Below are positions 42,804-52,099 of a stretch of 64,000 nucleotides of DNA, piece after piece. The DNA lies in assembly GCA_019347675.1 (NCBI GenBank), contig JAHWKW010000001.1, positions 1-64,000 on the forward strand, read 5' to 3'. The notes beneath the pieces were generated by a model. That model ran no database searches and had not been told where the DNA came from. It saw only the letters and a list, made by a program, of their open reading frames with translations. This DNA is from Actinomycetota bacterium (GTDB taxonomy: Bacteria; Actinomycetota; Nitriliruptoria; Nitriliruptorales; JAHWKO01). How positions within the stretch are numbered: the stretch's first letter is position 1; each line of letters opens with the position of its first letter. Position numbers and translations under genes: made by a program.

Positions 42804-43970
42804 TCACACGCTGATCGTGCCTTCCACCTGTCGCCGTTGCCCGCGTTGGCCGTATCGGGTCGGCCCCTCCCATTCGAGGAGGAGGCGACGCTGACCGTCT
42901 CTGGTACGCGGTCCCACGAGCAGCCGCACGATGCGTGACGCACGGCCGGAGCCGACCAGTGCCTCGACAAGCGCCAGGCGGAGGATGGGCCGCAGGTTCT
43001 CCTCGGTCACGCCGGTGTGCCGGAGCGGACCCAGGGGTTCTGGAACGTGGGCCAGGAATCCCATCTGCCCGAGAGGGTTCGGTTCGTCGAAGAGCGCCCT
43101 TCGGATACCGATCTCCGCGAGGTCATCGGGCGAGTACGTTGAGGTTCCGGTGTTGAAGGACACCTCACCCAACACTCCCGGCCCCCGCTGACCTCCGTCT
43201 CTGGTGAGCGTCACGACGACCCGGGTCGATGACCCGGCCGTCACCTCGTTCTCGACCGATGTCGGTCGGGCGGCTCCGACCGTGTCGCCGAAGACAACCT
43301 GCACCGGCCGTGCCGCACCGACCCCGTCAGGCCGGAGACGCTGGAGCGCGTGGGCCACGTCTCGGTCGCGAACGTTCGCTTCGACGGTGATGGTCGTCCC
43401 GTCGTCGCGGATGGATGATGCGCGAAGGATGACGTTGCCGATCTTGCACCACGGGGCGACGTCCTCGGAGGCGATCGCATCAAGCCGGGCTGCTACCCGC
43501 GTTGCCAGTCGCTCAGGGCTATCGACGGTCTCCGTCGTGAAGTACGTGCGGACCTCGCTGAGGAAGTCGCGTTGGTGACCAGCCATGTCATCCACGTCCA
43601 GCACCCAGACCCCGACTCGGAGGCCCCGCTCGATCGCACGTAGGTACTCGGCATGCGTGGCCGAGTAGCCCGTGGCGGCGTCCTGACTGCCGTACCGCGA
43701 ACCTAAGATCCCGACGTAGACGTCGCTCAGCTCCACCTCGCTCAAGTAGGCCTGCTCGGGGTCCTGATCGCGTGCGCCGAACTCCTCGAACCAGATCGGC
43801 TCCGCTCCCAGCTCGCGGATCGCCTCCGCCACCGCGCGACGTTCGTCTTCCAGTCCGTCCATGACACTGGAGATGAACACACGCTTGTCGGCGGCCCAGT
43901 CGCGGACCTGCTCGCGAGAGAGGCGGGCCGCCGCAGCGGCGCGATCGATGATCAGCGACTCGTCGTTCAC
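42804..43970 (-). CDS. DUF4062-domain protein
   Basis: The 388-residue product has near residues 30-120 a DUF4062 domain: KRVFISSVMDGLEDERRAV, AEPIWFEEFG, LSDVYVGILGSRYG. DUF4062 is a Rossmann-like domain seen at the start of STAND ATPases and other defence-linked proteins. The C-terminal 230 residues form an unrecognised beta-rich region and a final domain (TGVTEENLRPILRLAL, LLVGPRTRDGQ). No NTPase motif is present. The GTG at 43970 precedes the conserved part; a longer version from 44102 is possible but lacks support. Confidence 0.7.
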   Translation of the reverse strand: MNDESLIIDRAAAAARLSREQVRDWAADKRVFISSVMDGLEDERRAVAEAIRELGAEPIWFEEFGARDQDPEQAYLSEVELSDVYVGILGSRYGSQDAATGYSATHAEYLRAIERGLRVGVWVLDVDDMAGHQRDFLSEVRTYFTTETVDSPERLATRVAARLDAIASEDVAPWCKIGNVILRASSIRDDGTTITVEANVRDRDVAHALQRLRPDGVGAARPVQVVFGDTVGAARPTSVENEVTAGSSTRVVVTLTRDGGQRGPGVLGEVSFNTGTSTYSPDDLAEIGIRRALFDEPNPLGQMGFLAHVPEPLGPLRHTGVTEENLRPILRLALVEALVGSGRASRIVRLLVGPRTRDGQRRLLLEWEGPTRYGQRGQRRQVEGTISV

Positions 43971-44155
43971 AGGTCGAAGGTTACGGTCACGCGCTGCCGT
44001 CGCGGTGACCTCCACATGGTCTGTACCGAGGGTCGTTGACTCGCCTCCACAACTGGTATAGACATGTGAACCAGTTGGCATCGAGGGACGGAGCTTCGGC
44101 ACAGGCAGGCGGGTAACCGTCGCGCCGGACCGGCCGGAGCAGAGGGAGACGAACC

Positions 44156-44395
44156 ATGACCGTGATGGACGTGCCGGCCACGATCTCGCTGGAGCAGGCG
44201 GGCGAGCTACTCGGCGTCAGCCGGCGGACCGCCTACCGGGCAGCGGCCCGCGGGCAGATCCCGACGATCCGCATCGGGCGGCGGTGGTTCGTGCCGACCG
44301 CGAGGCTCCTGGATCTCCTCGGGCTGTCCCCTGAGGACGTCGACTTCGGTCCTGCCGCGGACGAGGGCGACGAGCTCGTGGCCGAGGCGTCGTGA
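44156..44395 (+). CDS. xis: Excisionase-type helix-turn-helix protein
   Basis: The 79-residue product has a MerR-like winged helix (ISLEQAGELLGVSRRTAYRAA, then RIGRRWFVPTARLLDLLG), the usual form of excisionases encoded upstream of tyrosine integrases. GGGAGACG precedes the ATG. The integrase starts about 50 bases downstream on the same strand. It should bend the attachment DNA and favour excision. Confidence 0.8.
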   Translation: MTVMDVPATISLEQAGELLGVSRRTAYRAAARGQIPTIRIGRRWFVPTARLLDLLGLSPEDVDFGPAADEGDELVAEAS

Positions 44396-44446
44396 GCCTC
44401 GCCTCTCGCCCCGCCTGCCCTGCCGCCGACGCGCGGGGGTAGCCGC

Positions 44447-45760
44447 ATGCCGGGGAACGTCTTCAAGCGCTGCCGCGGATGCGGCCGTCGCATCAAGCCC
44501 AAGAAGCGAGGCTGCGACAACCCGAAGTGCGCCAAGCCGGGCGTCCGCTGGTCGTTCGTGATCGACCTCGGCCGCCGGGGCGACGGGAAGCGTCGGCAGG
44601 TGCTCCGATCGGGCTTCGAGACCAAGGGCGAGGCCGAGCGCGCGCTGGAGGAGTTCGTCAACCAGAGCCGCCAGGGCGTCGAGCCGACCAACATCACGGT
44701 GAAGGACTACCTCCTCGATCGGTGGCTGCCCCGGACGCGGACGTCGGTCAAGACGCGCAATGACCGCGAGACCCACATGCGCGCCTACGTCATCCCGCGC
44801 ATCGGTGGCTTCAAGCTCGTGAACCTCACGGGGGAGGAGCTCAACGAGATGTACGACGACCTCGCCGTGCGGGGTCGCACGCAGCGCCGCGACCCGGAGC
44901 TCGGCTGGGGACTGTCGCCGACGACGATCCGGCGCATCCACACCCAGCTACACAAGGCCTTCGCCGACGCGATGCGCTGGGGCCTTATCATCCGCAACCC
45001 CTGCGACCAGGCCGACCCGCCGTCCACGACCGAGGTAAAAGCGCGGGCCCTCGCCTCGCGTAACGTCTACTCGTGGGCGCAGCTGCAGCGCCTCGTCCGC
45101 GCGGCCGCGGAGGACCGGCTCTTCGCGATGTGGCAGCTGTTCGTTTCGACCGGCATGCGCCGCAGCGAGATGGCCGCCCTGCGCTGGGACCACGTCGACC
45201 TCGAGGCCGCGATGCTCTCGGTCGTGCGCGGAGCGGTGGAGGACCGCGGCAAGGTCTACGAGAAGGAGTTCCCCAAGTCCTCCTCGTCACGGCGCGCCGT
45301 CGAGCTGGCACCCGCCGACGTCGACGTGCTGGACCTCCACCGCAAGGTCCAGGAGGAAGAGGCCAAAGCCGCCCAGGAGGCCTGGAAGCACAAGGGCCAC
45401 GTCTTCACCTCACCGGTCGGCGGCCGGCTCTACCCGCCGGACATCACCAAGATGTTCCACGCGTTGACCGACGCGGCCGGTCTGCCGCGGATCCGCCTCC
45501 ACGACATGAGACACACCCACGCGACGCTGCTGCTCAAGGCCGGGGAGGTCACCAAGGTCGTCACCGAGCGCCTCGGCCACTCAACGACCGCCTACACCCA
45601 GGACGCCTACCAGCACGTCCTGCCCGGCATGCAGCGCGACGCCGCCACCCGCTTCCACGAGCGCCTCGCCAAGGGCGACGGCGACGACGAGGACGCCGCC
45701 GACGAGCCCGAAACGCGACACCAGGAACAGCCCGAGAACGACCCCGAGGGGGATGCATGA
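44447..45760 (+). CDS. int: Tyrosine-type site-specific integrase
   Basis: The 437-residue product opens with a Cys motif (CRGCGRRIKPKKRGCDNPKC), then a SAM-like core-binding domain (NITVKDYLLDRWLPRTR) and a catalytic domain with Arg in STGMRRSEMAAL, HDMRHTHATLLL (HxxR), LGHS and Tyr in AYTQDAYQHV. All catalytic residues are present. The C-terminal tail is acidic. Its 3' end lies about 135 bases from tRNA-Ser, the standard arrangement for an element integrated into that gene's 3' end. Confidence 0.93.
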   Translation: MPGNVFKRCRGCGRRIKPKKRGCDNPKCAKPGVRWSFVIDLGRRGDGKRRQVLRSGFETKGEAERALEEFVNQSRQGVEPTNITVKDYLLDRWLPRTRTSVKTRNDRETHMRAYVIPRIGGFKLVNLTGEELNEMYDDLAVRGRTQRRDPELGWGLSPTTIRRIHTQLHKAFADAMRWGLIIRNPCDQADPPSTTEVKARALASRNVYSWAQLQRLVRAAAEDRLFAMWQLFVSTGMRRSEMAALRWDHVDLEAAMLSVVRGAVEDRGKVYEKEFPKSSSSRRAVELAPADVDVLDLHRKVQEEEAKAAQEAWKHKGHVFTSPVGGRLYPPDITKMFHALTDAAGLPRIRLHDMRHTHATLLLKAGEVTKVVTERLGHSTTAYTQDAYQHVLPGMQRDAATRFHERLAKGDGDDEDAADEPETRHQEQPENDPEGDA

Positions 45761-45779
45761 ACACGCACGCGGACCCGCG

Positions 45780-45835
45780 TCTGATCACCGGTTTCCGGAC
45801 CTCATGTGATCAGGATGTGATCAGAGCGCTCGGAG
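45780..45835. repeat. Three TGATCA repeats between integrase and tRNA-Ser
   Basis: The motifs TCTGATCACC, TGTGATCAGG and TGTGATCAGA occur within 50 bases. Short repeats between int and its attachment site are often arm-type integrase or excisionase binding sites. This assignment is inference from position. Confidence 0.45.
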
Positions 45836-45895
45836 CCCCCGAAGCGGTCGAGGCAGCTTCCTGGCGGAAACCGCCTCTGACCTGGGAAAACGCGG

Positions 45896-45984
45896 CGGAG
45901 GGAGAGGGATTCGAACCCTCGAGACCCTCACGGGCCTACCCGCTTTCGAGGCGGGCGCACTCGGCCGGACTATGCGATCCCTCC
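45896..45984 (-). tRNA. tRNA-Ser (CGA), likely attachment site of the island
   Basis: On the minus strand the gene runs from GGAGGGA (5' acceptor strand) to TCCCTCC-G. It has a T arm GAGGG-TTCGAAT-CCCTC, a long variable arm as in class II tRNAs, and the anticodon loop CTCGAAA flanked by CCCGC/GCGGG. CCA is not encoded. Its 3' end faces the integrase gene, so the crossover is likely within the T arm and acceptor sequence. Confidence 0.92.
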
Positions 45985-46042
45985 GGAGCGACCCCTGACG
46001 AGGCCGTGGAACGCCCGTAGACGGACAGCCGAGCGTACCCGG

Positions 46043-46513
46043 TCACGGAGCCAGCGGCGAGACACCAGCCGGGCCGCGACGCTCTTGGAAGAACCCGCGG
46101 AGCAGGGCCGCGCATTCCCCGGCTTCGACGCCGCGAACGACCTCGACGGTGTGGTTCAGGCGCGGGTCGCGCGGGATGTCCCATATTGACCCCACCGCCC
46201 CGCCCTTTGGGTCGTCGGCACCGAACACCAGCCGGGAGACGCGCGCGAGGACCGTGGCGCCGGCGCACATCGCGCACGGCTCGAGCGTCACGTACATCGT
46301 GCACCCCTCGAGCCGCCAGCTGCCCAGGCGCCGCGCCGCGCCGCGTAGGACGAGCAACTCGGCGTGGGCGGTGGGATCGTGGTCGACCTCCCGCCGGTTG
46401 TGGGACCGGGCCAACTGGCGGCCGTCCGGCCCGACGACGACCGCGCCGATCGGCACGTCGTCGTGGGCGGCAGCGTCGTGCGCCTCGGTGAGGGCCAAGC
46501 GCATCCAGCTCAC
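46043..46513 (-). CDS. tadA: tRNA-specific adenosine deaminase
   Basis: The product of about 156 residues has the cytidine deaminase zinc motif: HAELLVLR (His and catalytic Glu) and TLEPCAMCAGA (two Cys). DPTAHAE and GSIWDIPRDPRLNHTVEV fit TadA, which converts A34 to inosine in tRNA-Arg(ACG). I use the GTG at 46513; a TTG at 46528 would add five residues. It is a conserved chromosomal gene and marks the right flank outside the island. Confidence 0.92.
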   Translation of the reverse strand: MSWMRLALTEAHDAAAHDDVPIGAVVVGPDGRQLARSHNRREVDHDPTAHAELLVLRGAARRLGSWRLEGCTMYVTLEPCAMCAGATVLARVSRLVFGADDPKGGAVGSIWDIPRDPRLNHTVEVVRGVEAGECAALLRGFFQERRGPAGVSPLAP

Positions 46514-46732
46514 GTCGTCACGTCTCAACGACCGTCCTGTCCCCGGTGCGCCCCGCCCTGCGCGTCCGCAACCCGTCCAACGTCAGCGGCGCTCGATCCC
46601 ATCCGGCGACCACGCCAGCAGCGTCGCCCCGGACCAGCAAGTCGCCACGTCGGCTCGTCCGGGCGTCGACCTCCCGTCGGAGCGCCAGCGCTGGCCCCCC
46701 GGCATGCTGGAGAGGGTCGAAGGGAGACGAAC

Positions 46733-46960
46733 GTGCCACGGTTCGAGATCCGCGAGGGAGAACATCCGGCCGACGCCAAGCCGCGGTTCGCGGTCGTCGA
46801 CACCCACAACCGCGACCTTCCCGTGGCCAACTTCGCGTCCCGGGATGACGCGGAGGCCCATGCCGAGAAGCTCGAGCAAGGACCCCTGGACTGGGACGAA
46901 CAGCAACAGTGGGAGGACGAGTGGGACGACGACTGGGGCGACCAGGGCACACAGAGCTGA
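46733..46960 (+). CDS. Small acidic hypothetical protein
   Basis: The 75-residue product begins PRFEIREGEHPADAKPRFAV and ends in a strongly acidic, Trp-rich tail (EDEWDDDWGD). AAGGGAGACGAAC precedes the GTG start. No family recognised, though similar short proteins with an opening strand and acidic end occur in actinobacteria. It lies 140 bases upstream of aceE. Confidence 0.6.
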   Translation: MPRFEIREGEHPADAKPRFAVVDTHNRDLPVANFASRDDAEAHAEKLEQGPLDWDEQQQWEDEWDDDWGDQGTQS

Positions 46961-47101
46961 GCTGGGCCGACTGCAGGACGCCGGCGGGACGGACCGGGAC
47001 CTCCGAGACCCGCAGGGGCACGGTCGCGAGCGGGGTGGCCACCAACGACCGTGCGGACTCGGGTGGCGTAGGGTTGCGTGAGCCACGAGGAAGGATGCGG
47101 G

Positions 47102-49834
47102 ATGGTCGACGACCGGCGGCACGTCATCACCGACGGCCTGCCCAGCCAGATCCCCGACATCGATCCGCAGGAGACCGAGGAGTGGCTCGATTCGCTCGAC
47201 GCGGTGATCACACAGCGGGGGCGGATGCGCGCCCGGTTCCTGCTGCTCAAGCTGCTCGAACGGGCTCGTGACCAGCAGGTCGGGGTTCCCTCGCTGATCT
47301 CGACCGACTACGTCAACACGATCCCCTCGGAGCGTGAGCCCTGGTTCCCCGGCGACGAACACCTCGAACGACGGATCCGTGCCTTCATCCGGTGGAACGC
47401 CGCCGTGATGGTCACCCGCGGCAACCTCCGGTACGGCGTCGGCGGGCATATCGCGACCTACGCCTCGGCGGCGGCGCTGTACGAGGTCGGGTTCAACCAC
47501 TTCTTCCGCGGCAAGGACGAAGGTGGCGGTGATCAGGTGTTCATCCAGGGGCACGCGTCACCGGGTATCTACGCCCGGTCCTACCTGGAAGGGCGTCTCA
47601 CCGAGGAGCAGCTGGACGCCTTCCGACGCGAGACCGCTCCGGGCGGCCTGTCCAGCTACCCGCACCCGCGTCTGATGCCCGACTACTGGGAGTTCCCCAC
47701 CGTCTCGATGGGGCTGTCCCCGCTGAACGCGATCTACCAGGCCCGCTTCAACAAGTACCTGCACAACCGTGGGGTCAAGGACACGTCCAAACAGCGGGTG
47801 TGGTGCCTCCTTGGAGACGGCGAGACACGCGAGCCAGAGACGTTGGGTGCCCTGTCGGTCGCCGCCTACGAGGAGTTGGACAACCTGATCTTCGTGGTCA
47901 ACTGCAACCTGCAACAGCTCGACGGCCCGGTCCGCGGCAACGGGAAGATCATCCAGGAGCTCGAGTCGGTGTTCCGTGGCGCCGGCTGGAACGTGATCAA
48001 GGTCGTCTGGGGACGCGACTGGGACCCGTTGCTGGCACAGGATGCCGACGGTGTGCTCGTCAAGCGCATGAACGAGGTCCCCGACGGGCAGTTCCAGACC
48101 TACACGGTGGAGTCCGGGAGCTACATCCGCGAGGACTTCTTCGGTGTGGACCCGCGGCTGCGAGCGATGGTGGAGGACCTCAGCGACGAGGACCTGGAGA
48201 AGCTGTCGCGCGGTGGACACGACTACCGCAAGGTCTACGCCGCGTTCGACGCGGCCGTGAACACCACCGGGCAACCCACGGTGATCCTCGCACAGACCAT
48301 CAAGGGGTGGACGCTCGGTCCGGACTTCGAGGCCCGCAACGCCACCCACCAGATGAAGAAGCTGTCGGTCAAGGCGCTGAAGACCTTCCGGGACCGGCTG
48401 TTCCTGGACATCTCCGACCGCGAGCTCGAGGAGGAGCTGCCGCCGTACGTGCACCCGGGCGAGGACAGCGACGAGTACCAGTACATGATGGAGCGCCGCC
48501 AGACGCTGGGCGGGGTGCTGCCCAAGCGGGTGGTCAACTACCACCACATGCCGCTGCCCAAGAGGGACGCCTACCAGGAGCTGAAGGGCGGGTCAGGCAA
48601 CCAGGAGGTGGCCACCACCATGGCGTTCGTGCGCCTGCTGAAGGATCTGATGGACGACGCGGACTGGGGGCCGCGCTTCGTCCCGATCATCCCCGACGAG
48701 GCGCGCACGTTCGGGATGGACTCGCTGTTTCCCAAGCGGAAGATCTACTCACCGCACGGGCAGAACTACGAGCCGGTCGACCGGGAGATGCTGCTGTCCT
48801 ACAAGGAGGCGCGCGACGGGCAGATCCTGCACGAGGGAATCACCGAGGCAGGCTCGATGGGGTCGATGGCAGCGGCCGGCACCAGCTACGCCACCCACGG
48901 CGAGCCGATGATCCCGATCTTCGTCTTCTACTCCATGTTCGGCTTCCAGCGGGTCGGGGACCTGATCTGGAGCGCCGCCGACCAGCGCACGCGTGGCTTC
49001 CTGATCGGGGCGACCGCCGGCCGGACCACTCTCAACGGGGAGGGGCTGCAGCACGAGGACGGTCACTCGCACCTTCTCGCGGCGAGCAACCCGGCGGTGA
49101 TCAGCTACGACCCATCCTTCGCCTTCGAGATCCCGATCATCGTCGAGCACGCGCTCGACCGCATGTACGGCGAGAACCCCGACGACGTGATGTGTTACCT
49201 GACCGTCTACAACGAGCCGGTCCGCCAGCCCCCGATGCCCGACGGTGTCGACGAGCAGCACGTCATCCGTGGGATGTACCGCTACCGCGCTGCGGAAGAG
49301 GAACGTCGCCACCGCGCGCAGATCCTGACCAGCGGGACCGCGATCCACTTCGCGCTCGAGGCGCAGCAGCGCCTTCTCGACGAGTGGGACGTGGCTGCTG
49401 ACCTTTGGAGCTGCCCTGGCTGGAACGAGCTCACCCGTGACGGGATCGCGTGCGATTCGTGGAATCGCCGCCATCCGCTCTCCGAGCCACGCGTGCCGTG
49501 GGTCCGCCAACAGCTGGAAGGCACCGAAGGACCCTACATCGCGGTTACCGACTGGATGAAGGCGGTCCCGGGGCAGATCGCTGACTGGGTCCCCGGCGCT
49601 TACGGGGTCCTGGGGACCGACGGCTTCGGGCTGTCGGACACCCGTCCGGCGCTGCGGCGCCACTTCCGAATCGACGCCGAAAGTGTCATTATCTGCACTC
49701 TGGCGATGCTCGCCCAACAGGGCGACCTCAAACCGGAGCTGGTCCAGGAGGCGATCGACAGGTTCGAATACGACGTCGAGCGTGAACCGGTTCACCACCC
49801 CGACCTGCCGCCGCCGCACTGGGACGGGGGCTGA
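47102..49834 (+). CDS. aceE: Pyruvate dehydrogenase E1 component, homodimeric type
   Basis: The 910-residue product matches the large single-chain E1 of pyruvate dehydrogenase, which decarboxylates pyruvate with thiamine diphosphate and passes acetyl to E2. The cofactor motif is clear: [12 protein letters not shown] and, about 30 residues later, [36 protein letters not shown] and [10 protein letters not shown] are also typical. I start at the ATG at 47102, six bases after GAGGAAGGA. No E2 or E3 gene is adjacent. Confidence 0.95.
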   Translation: MVDDRRHVITDGLPSQIPDIDPQETEEWLDSLDAVITQRGRMRARFLLLKLLERARDQQVGVPSLISTDYVNTIPSEREPWFPGDEHLERRIRAFIRWNAAVMVTRGNLRYGVGGHIATYASAAALYEVGFNHFFRGKDEGGGDQVFIQGHASPGIYARSYLEGRLTEEQLDAFRRETAPGGLSSYPHPRLMPDYWEFPTVSMGLSPLNAIYQARFNKYLHNRGVKDTSKQRVWCLLGDGETREPETLGALSVAAYEELDNLIFVVNCNLQQLDGPVRGNGKIIQELESVFRGAGWNVIKVVWGRDWDPLLAQDADGVLVKRMNEVPDGQFQTYTVESGSYIREDFFGVDPRLRAMVEDLSDEDLEKLSRGGHDYRKVYAAFDAAVNTTGQPTVILAQTIKGWTLGPDFEARNATHQMKKLSVKALKTFRDRLFLDISDRELEEELPPYVHPGEDSDEYQYMMERRQTLGGVLPKRVVNYHHMPLPKRDAYQELKGGSGNQEVATTMAFVRLLKDLMDDADWGPRFVPIIPDEARTFGMDSLFPKRKIYSPHGQNYEPVDREMLLSYKEARDGQILHEGITEAGSMGSMAAAGTSYATHGEPMIPIFVFYSMFGFQRVGDLIWSAADQRTRGFLIGATAGRTTLNGEGLQHEDGHSHLLAASNPAVISYDPSFAFEIPIIVEHALDRMYGENPDDVMCYLTVYNEPVRQPPMPDGVDEQHVIRGMYRYRAAEEERRHRAQILTSGTAIHFALEAQQRLLDEWDVAADLWSCPGWNELTRDGIACDSWNRRHPLSEPRVPWVRQQLEGTEGPYIAVTDWMKAVPGQIADWVPGAYGVLGTDGFGLSDTRPALRRHFRIDAESVIICTLAMLAQQGDLKPELVQEAIDRFEYDVEREPVHHPDLPPPHWDGG

Positions 49835-49941
49835 CCGGGCGCTACGGCTCACGCGCGACGAACGGCCAACGGCGGCGCAGTCGCCATGACCGGTCGGGGC
49901 GGCGATCCGTCGCCGCGGGCGGTTGACAGAACGGAGACGTC

Positions 49942-50022
49942 ATGCCACGAGGAGGGATCTGGACGGTCGTCGGTGTCCTGCTCGCGATCGCCTTGCTGAT
50001 CTGGATCATCCAGGCGCTGTAA
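49942..50022 (+). CDS. 26-residue hydrophobic membrane peptide
   Basis: ATG at 49942 after ACGGAGACG encodes MPRGGIWTVVGVLLAIALLI and six more residues (WIIQAL) before TAA. It is one transmembrane helix with a short basic start. Single-helix peptides of this size with W-x-x-V-G-x-L-L patterns are common but rarely annotated in actinobacteria. It lies between aceE and the penicillin-binding protein genes. Confidence 0.55.
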   Translation: MPRGGIWTVVGVLLAIALLIWIIQAL

Positions 50023-50131
50023 CAGCCGTCGGCGTCAGCCACGCCCCGCTGCGGCGACACGCGTGGCGTCCCGATGGTCGGTCGCCTCCCACGGCCTGGG
50101 AGTGGTCGTCCGGTTACGGTCGAGGGGCGAT

Positions 50132-52099
50132 GTGCTCCCTGCTCGACGAAACCACGTGCCCCACGATGGAAACTCCACCGGGTGGTACCAGCGACTGCTG
50201 CGGCGGGATGAACGCTGGTACGTCCGCTGGGCGCCGCTGCTACTCCTCCCGGTCGCGGTCGTGGCTGCCGTCCTGCTCGCTGGAGCCGCCGTGTTCCTCC
50301 ACGCGTACGTGACGATGGAGCTGCCTGCGCCTGAGGACCTGACGATCCCCGATCCCACCGTCGTCTACGCATCCAACGGGCAGCGGGTGGCGACGCTGGA
50401 TCCAACCGCCATCCGGCGCAACGTCGACGTCGAGCAGCTGCCCGACCACGTCTGGCAGGCGGTGCTGGCCGCCGAGGATCGTGGGTTCTTCTCGCATCCG
50501 GGGTTCGCCTGGAGCGCCTTGCTCCGCGCCGCGTGGGTCAACGTCAGACACGGAGAGATCGAGCAGGGCGGGTCGACCATCACGATGCAGTACGTCGAGT
50601 TGGCGATCCGCGACGTCCCGCGCACCACGGTCGGGAAGATCCGCGAGATCGCCGCGGCGGTGAAGCTCGAACGACGACTGCCGAAAGAGGAGGTGCTCGA
50701 GCACTACCTCAACGCCGCGCCGTTCGGGCGGGGCGCGATCGGCATCGAGGCGGCAGCGAAGACCTACTTCGGCGTCCCCGCGAGCCAGTTGAGCGTCAAC
50801 CAGGCAGCCACGCTCGCAGGCATGATCGCGGCGCCGTCGCGGTACGAGCCCGAGCGCGATCCCGGAGCGGCGAACCAGCGGCGGACCTACGTCCTCGACG
50901 GCATGGCCGAGCAGGGCTGGATCAGCGACCAGATGCGCTCGCGGTTGGTCGCCGCCGGACTCCCCGCGGTCAGCCAAGAGCCGCTGGTTCAGTACGGGCC
51001 CCACTCGTACTACGTCGATGCCGTCCGCGACGTCCTCGCCGACGAACTGGGAGACCGGCGCGACGTGGACATCGGCCTGCGGGTGTTCACGGAGATGAAC
51101 CCTGGGCTGCAACGTGTGGCGCTCGACACGTTGAACGCCCACCTGGAGGGGACCGCCTACACCGGCGCCATCGTGACGATCGACCCGCGCAACGGTGCCG
51201 CTCGAGCGCTGATCGGCGGACGGGGGTTCCCCGCAGAGCAGTTCAACCACGCCACGCACGGTGGCAACCAGGCCGGGTCGGCGTTCAAGCCGTTCGCGCT
51301 CGCGGCGTTCGTGGCGGCCGGGAACTCCCCGACGCGGTCGGTGTTTGCCGCACCGGCCACCATGAAGGTGGACTTCGACCGGTACCCCGACTACAGCGTC
51401 TCCAACTTCGGCCGTCGAGGCTTCGGTGCCCAGGACGTGTACGAGGCGACCCTGACGTCGACCAACGTGGTGTACGCCCAGTTGACGTCCGAGGTCGGGC
51501 CGGCTGCCGTGGCGGAGGTCGCGACGAGCCTCGGGATCGCCGACGATGAGGATCTGCGTCGAGCCACCGCCCCGGCGATCGCTCTGGGCACCGCCGACGT
51601 GACGCCGCTGAACATGGCACGGGCCTACTCGGGCTTCGCCAACGGTGGGTCCCGCGTCGCACCACAGTTGATCCGACGCGTGGAGACGACCGACGGCGAC
51701 GTCCTGCTCGACGCCAGTCGACAGCCGACGCGGGTGCTGCAACCCAACGTCGCTCATGTGGTGACCGACGTGCTGCACGCCAACGTCCGCCGTGGCACCG
51801 GGACGGCGGCTCAGATCGGTCGGCCGGCGGCGGGGAAGACCGGGACGACAGACGACTTCCGTGACGCGTGGTTCGTGGGGTACGTCCCGCAGCTCGCCAC
51901 CGCCGTGTGGATCGGGACGCCGGACAACACGCCGATGGACGGCGTGACCGGAAGCGGCATCCCGGCGGAGACCTGGGGTGACTACATGGGGGATGCGGTC
52001 GCGAACCTGCCGGTGGCCGACTTCCCCGACCCGGACCTCGCCGTCCTGTCTCCGGTCGCTCCCGAAACCGTCACCAACCGCGCGGCGGTGGCGCGATGA
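50132..52099 (+). CDS. Class A penicillin-binding protein (first of tandem pair)
   Basis: After one transmembrane helix (APLLLLPVAVVAAVLLAG) comes a GT51 glycosyltransferase domain (AAEDRGFFSHPGF with the catalytic Glu, GGSTITMQYVE, RRLPKEEVLEHYLN). A transpeptidase domain follows with SxxK in GSAFKPFAL, SxN in TSTNVVYAQ and KTG in AAGKTGTTDDF. It polymerises and cross-links peptidoglycan. The start is uncertain; I use the GTG at 50132 after GAGGGG, though the frame is open to 50063. The stop overlaps the next gene's ATG. Confidence 0.9.
   Translation: MLPARRNHVPHDGNSTGWYQRLLRRDERWYVRWAPLLLLPVAVVAAVLLAGAAVFLHAYVTMELPAPEDLTIPDPTVVYASNGQRVATLDPTAIRRNVDVEQLPDHVWQAVLAAEDRGFFSHPGFAWSALLRAAWVNVRHGEIEQGGSTITMQYVELAIRDVPRTTVGKIREIAAAVKLERRLPKEEVLEHYLNAAPFGRGAIGIEAAAKTYFGVPASQLSVNQAATLAGMIAAPSRYEPERDPGAANQRRTYVLDGMAEQGWISDQMRSRLVAAGLPAVSQEPLVQYGPHSYYVDAVRDVLADELGDRRDVDIGLRVFTEMNPGLQRVALDTLNAHLEGTAYTGAIVTIDPRNGAARALIGGRGFPAEQFNHATHGGNQAGSAFKPFALAAFVAAGNSPTRSVFAAPATMKVDFDRYPDYSVSNFGRRGFGAQDVYEATLTSTNVVYAQLTSEVGPAAVAEVATSLGIADDEDLRRATAPAIALGTADVTPLNMARAYSGFANGGSRVAPQLIRRVETTDGDVLLDASRQPTRVLQPNVAHVVTDVLHANVRRGTGTAAQIGRPAAGKTGTTDDFRDAWFVGYVPQLATAVWIGTPDNTPMDGVTGSGIPAETWGDYMGDAVANLPVADFPDPDLAVLSPVAPETVTNRAAVAR

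Noticed and set aside
26340-45900. A left attachment-site copy of the tRNA-Ser 3' end
   Set aside because: I scanned by eye for the GGATTCGAACCCTC core and found only short partial matches such as TTCGAACCC near 29271, too short to call.
45763-46020. Coding frame running from after the integrase through tRNA-Ser
   Set aside because: It reads through a clear tRNA gene on the opposite strand and has no domain.
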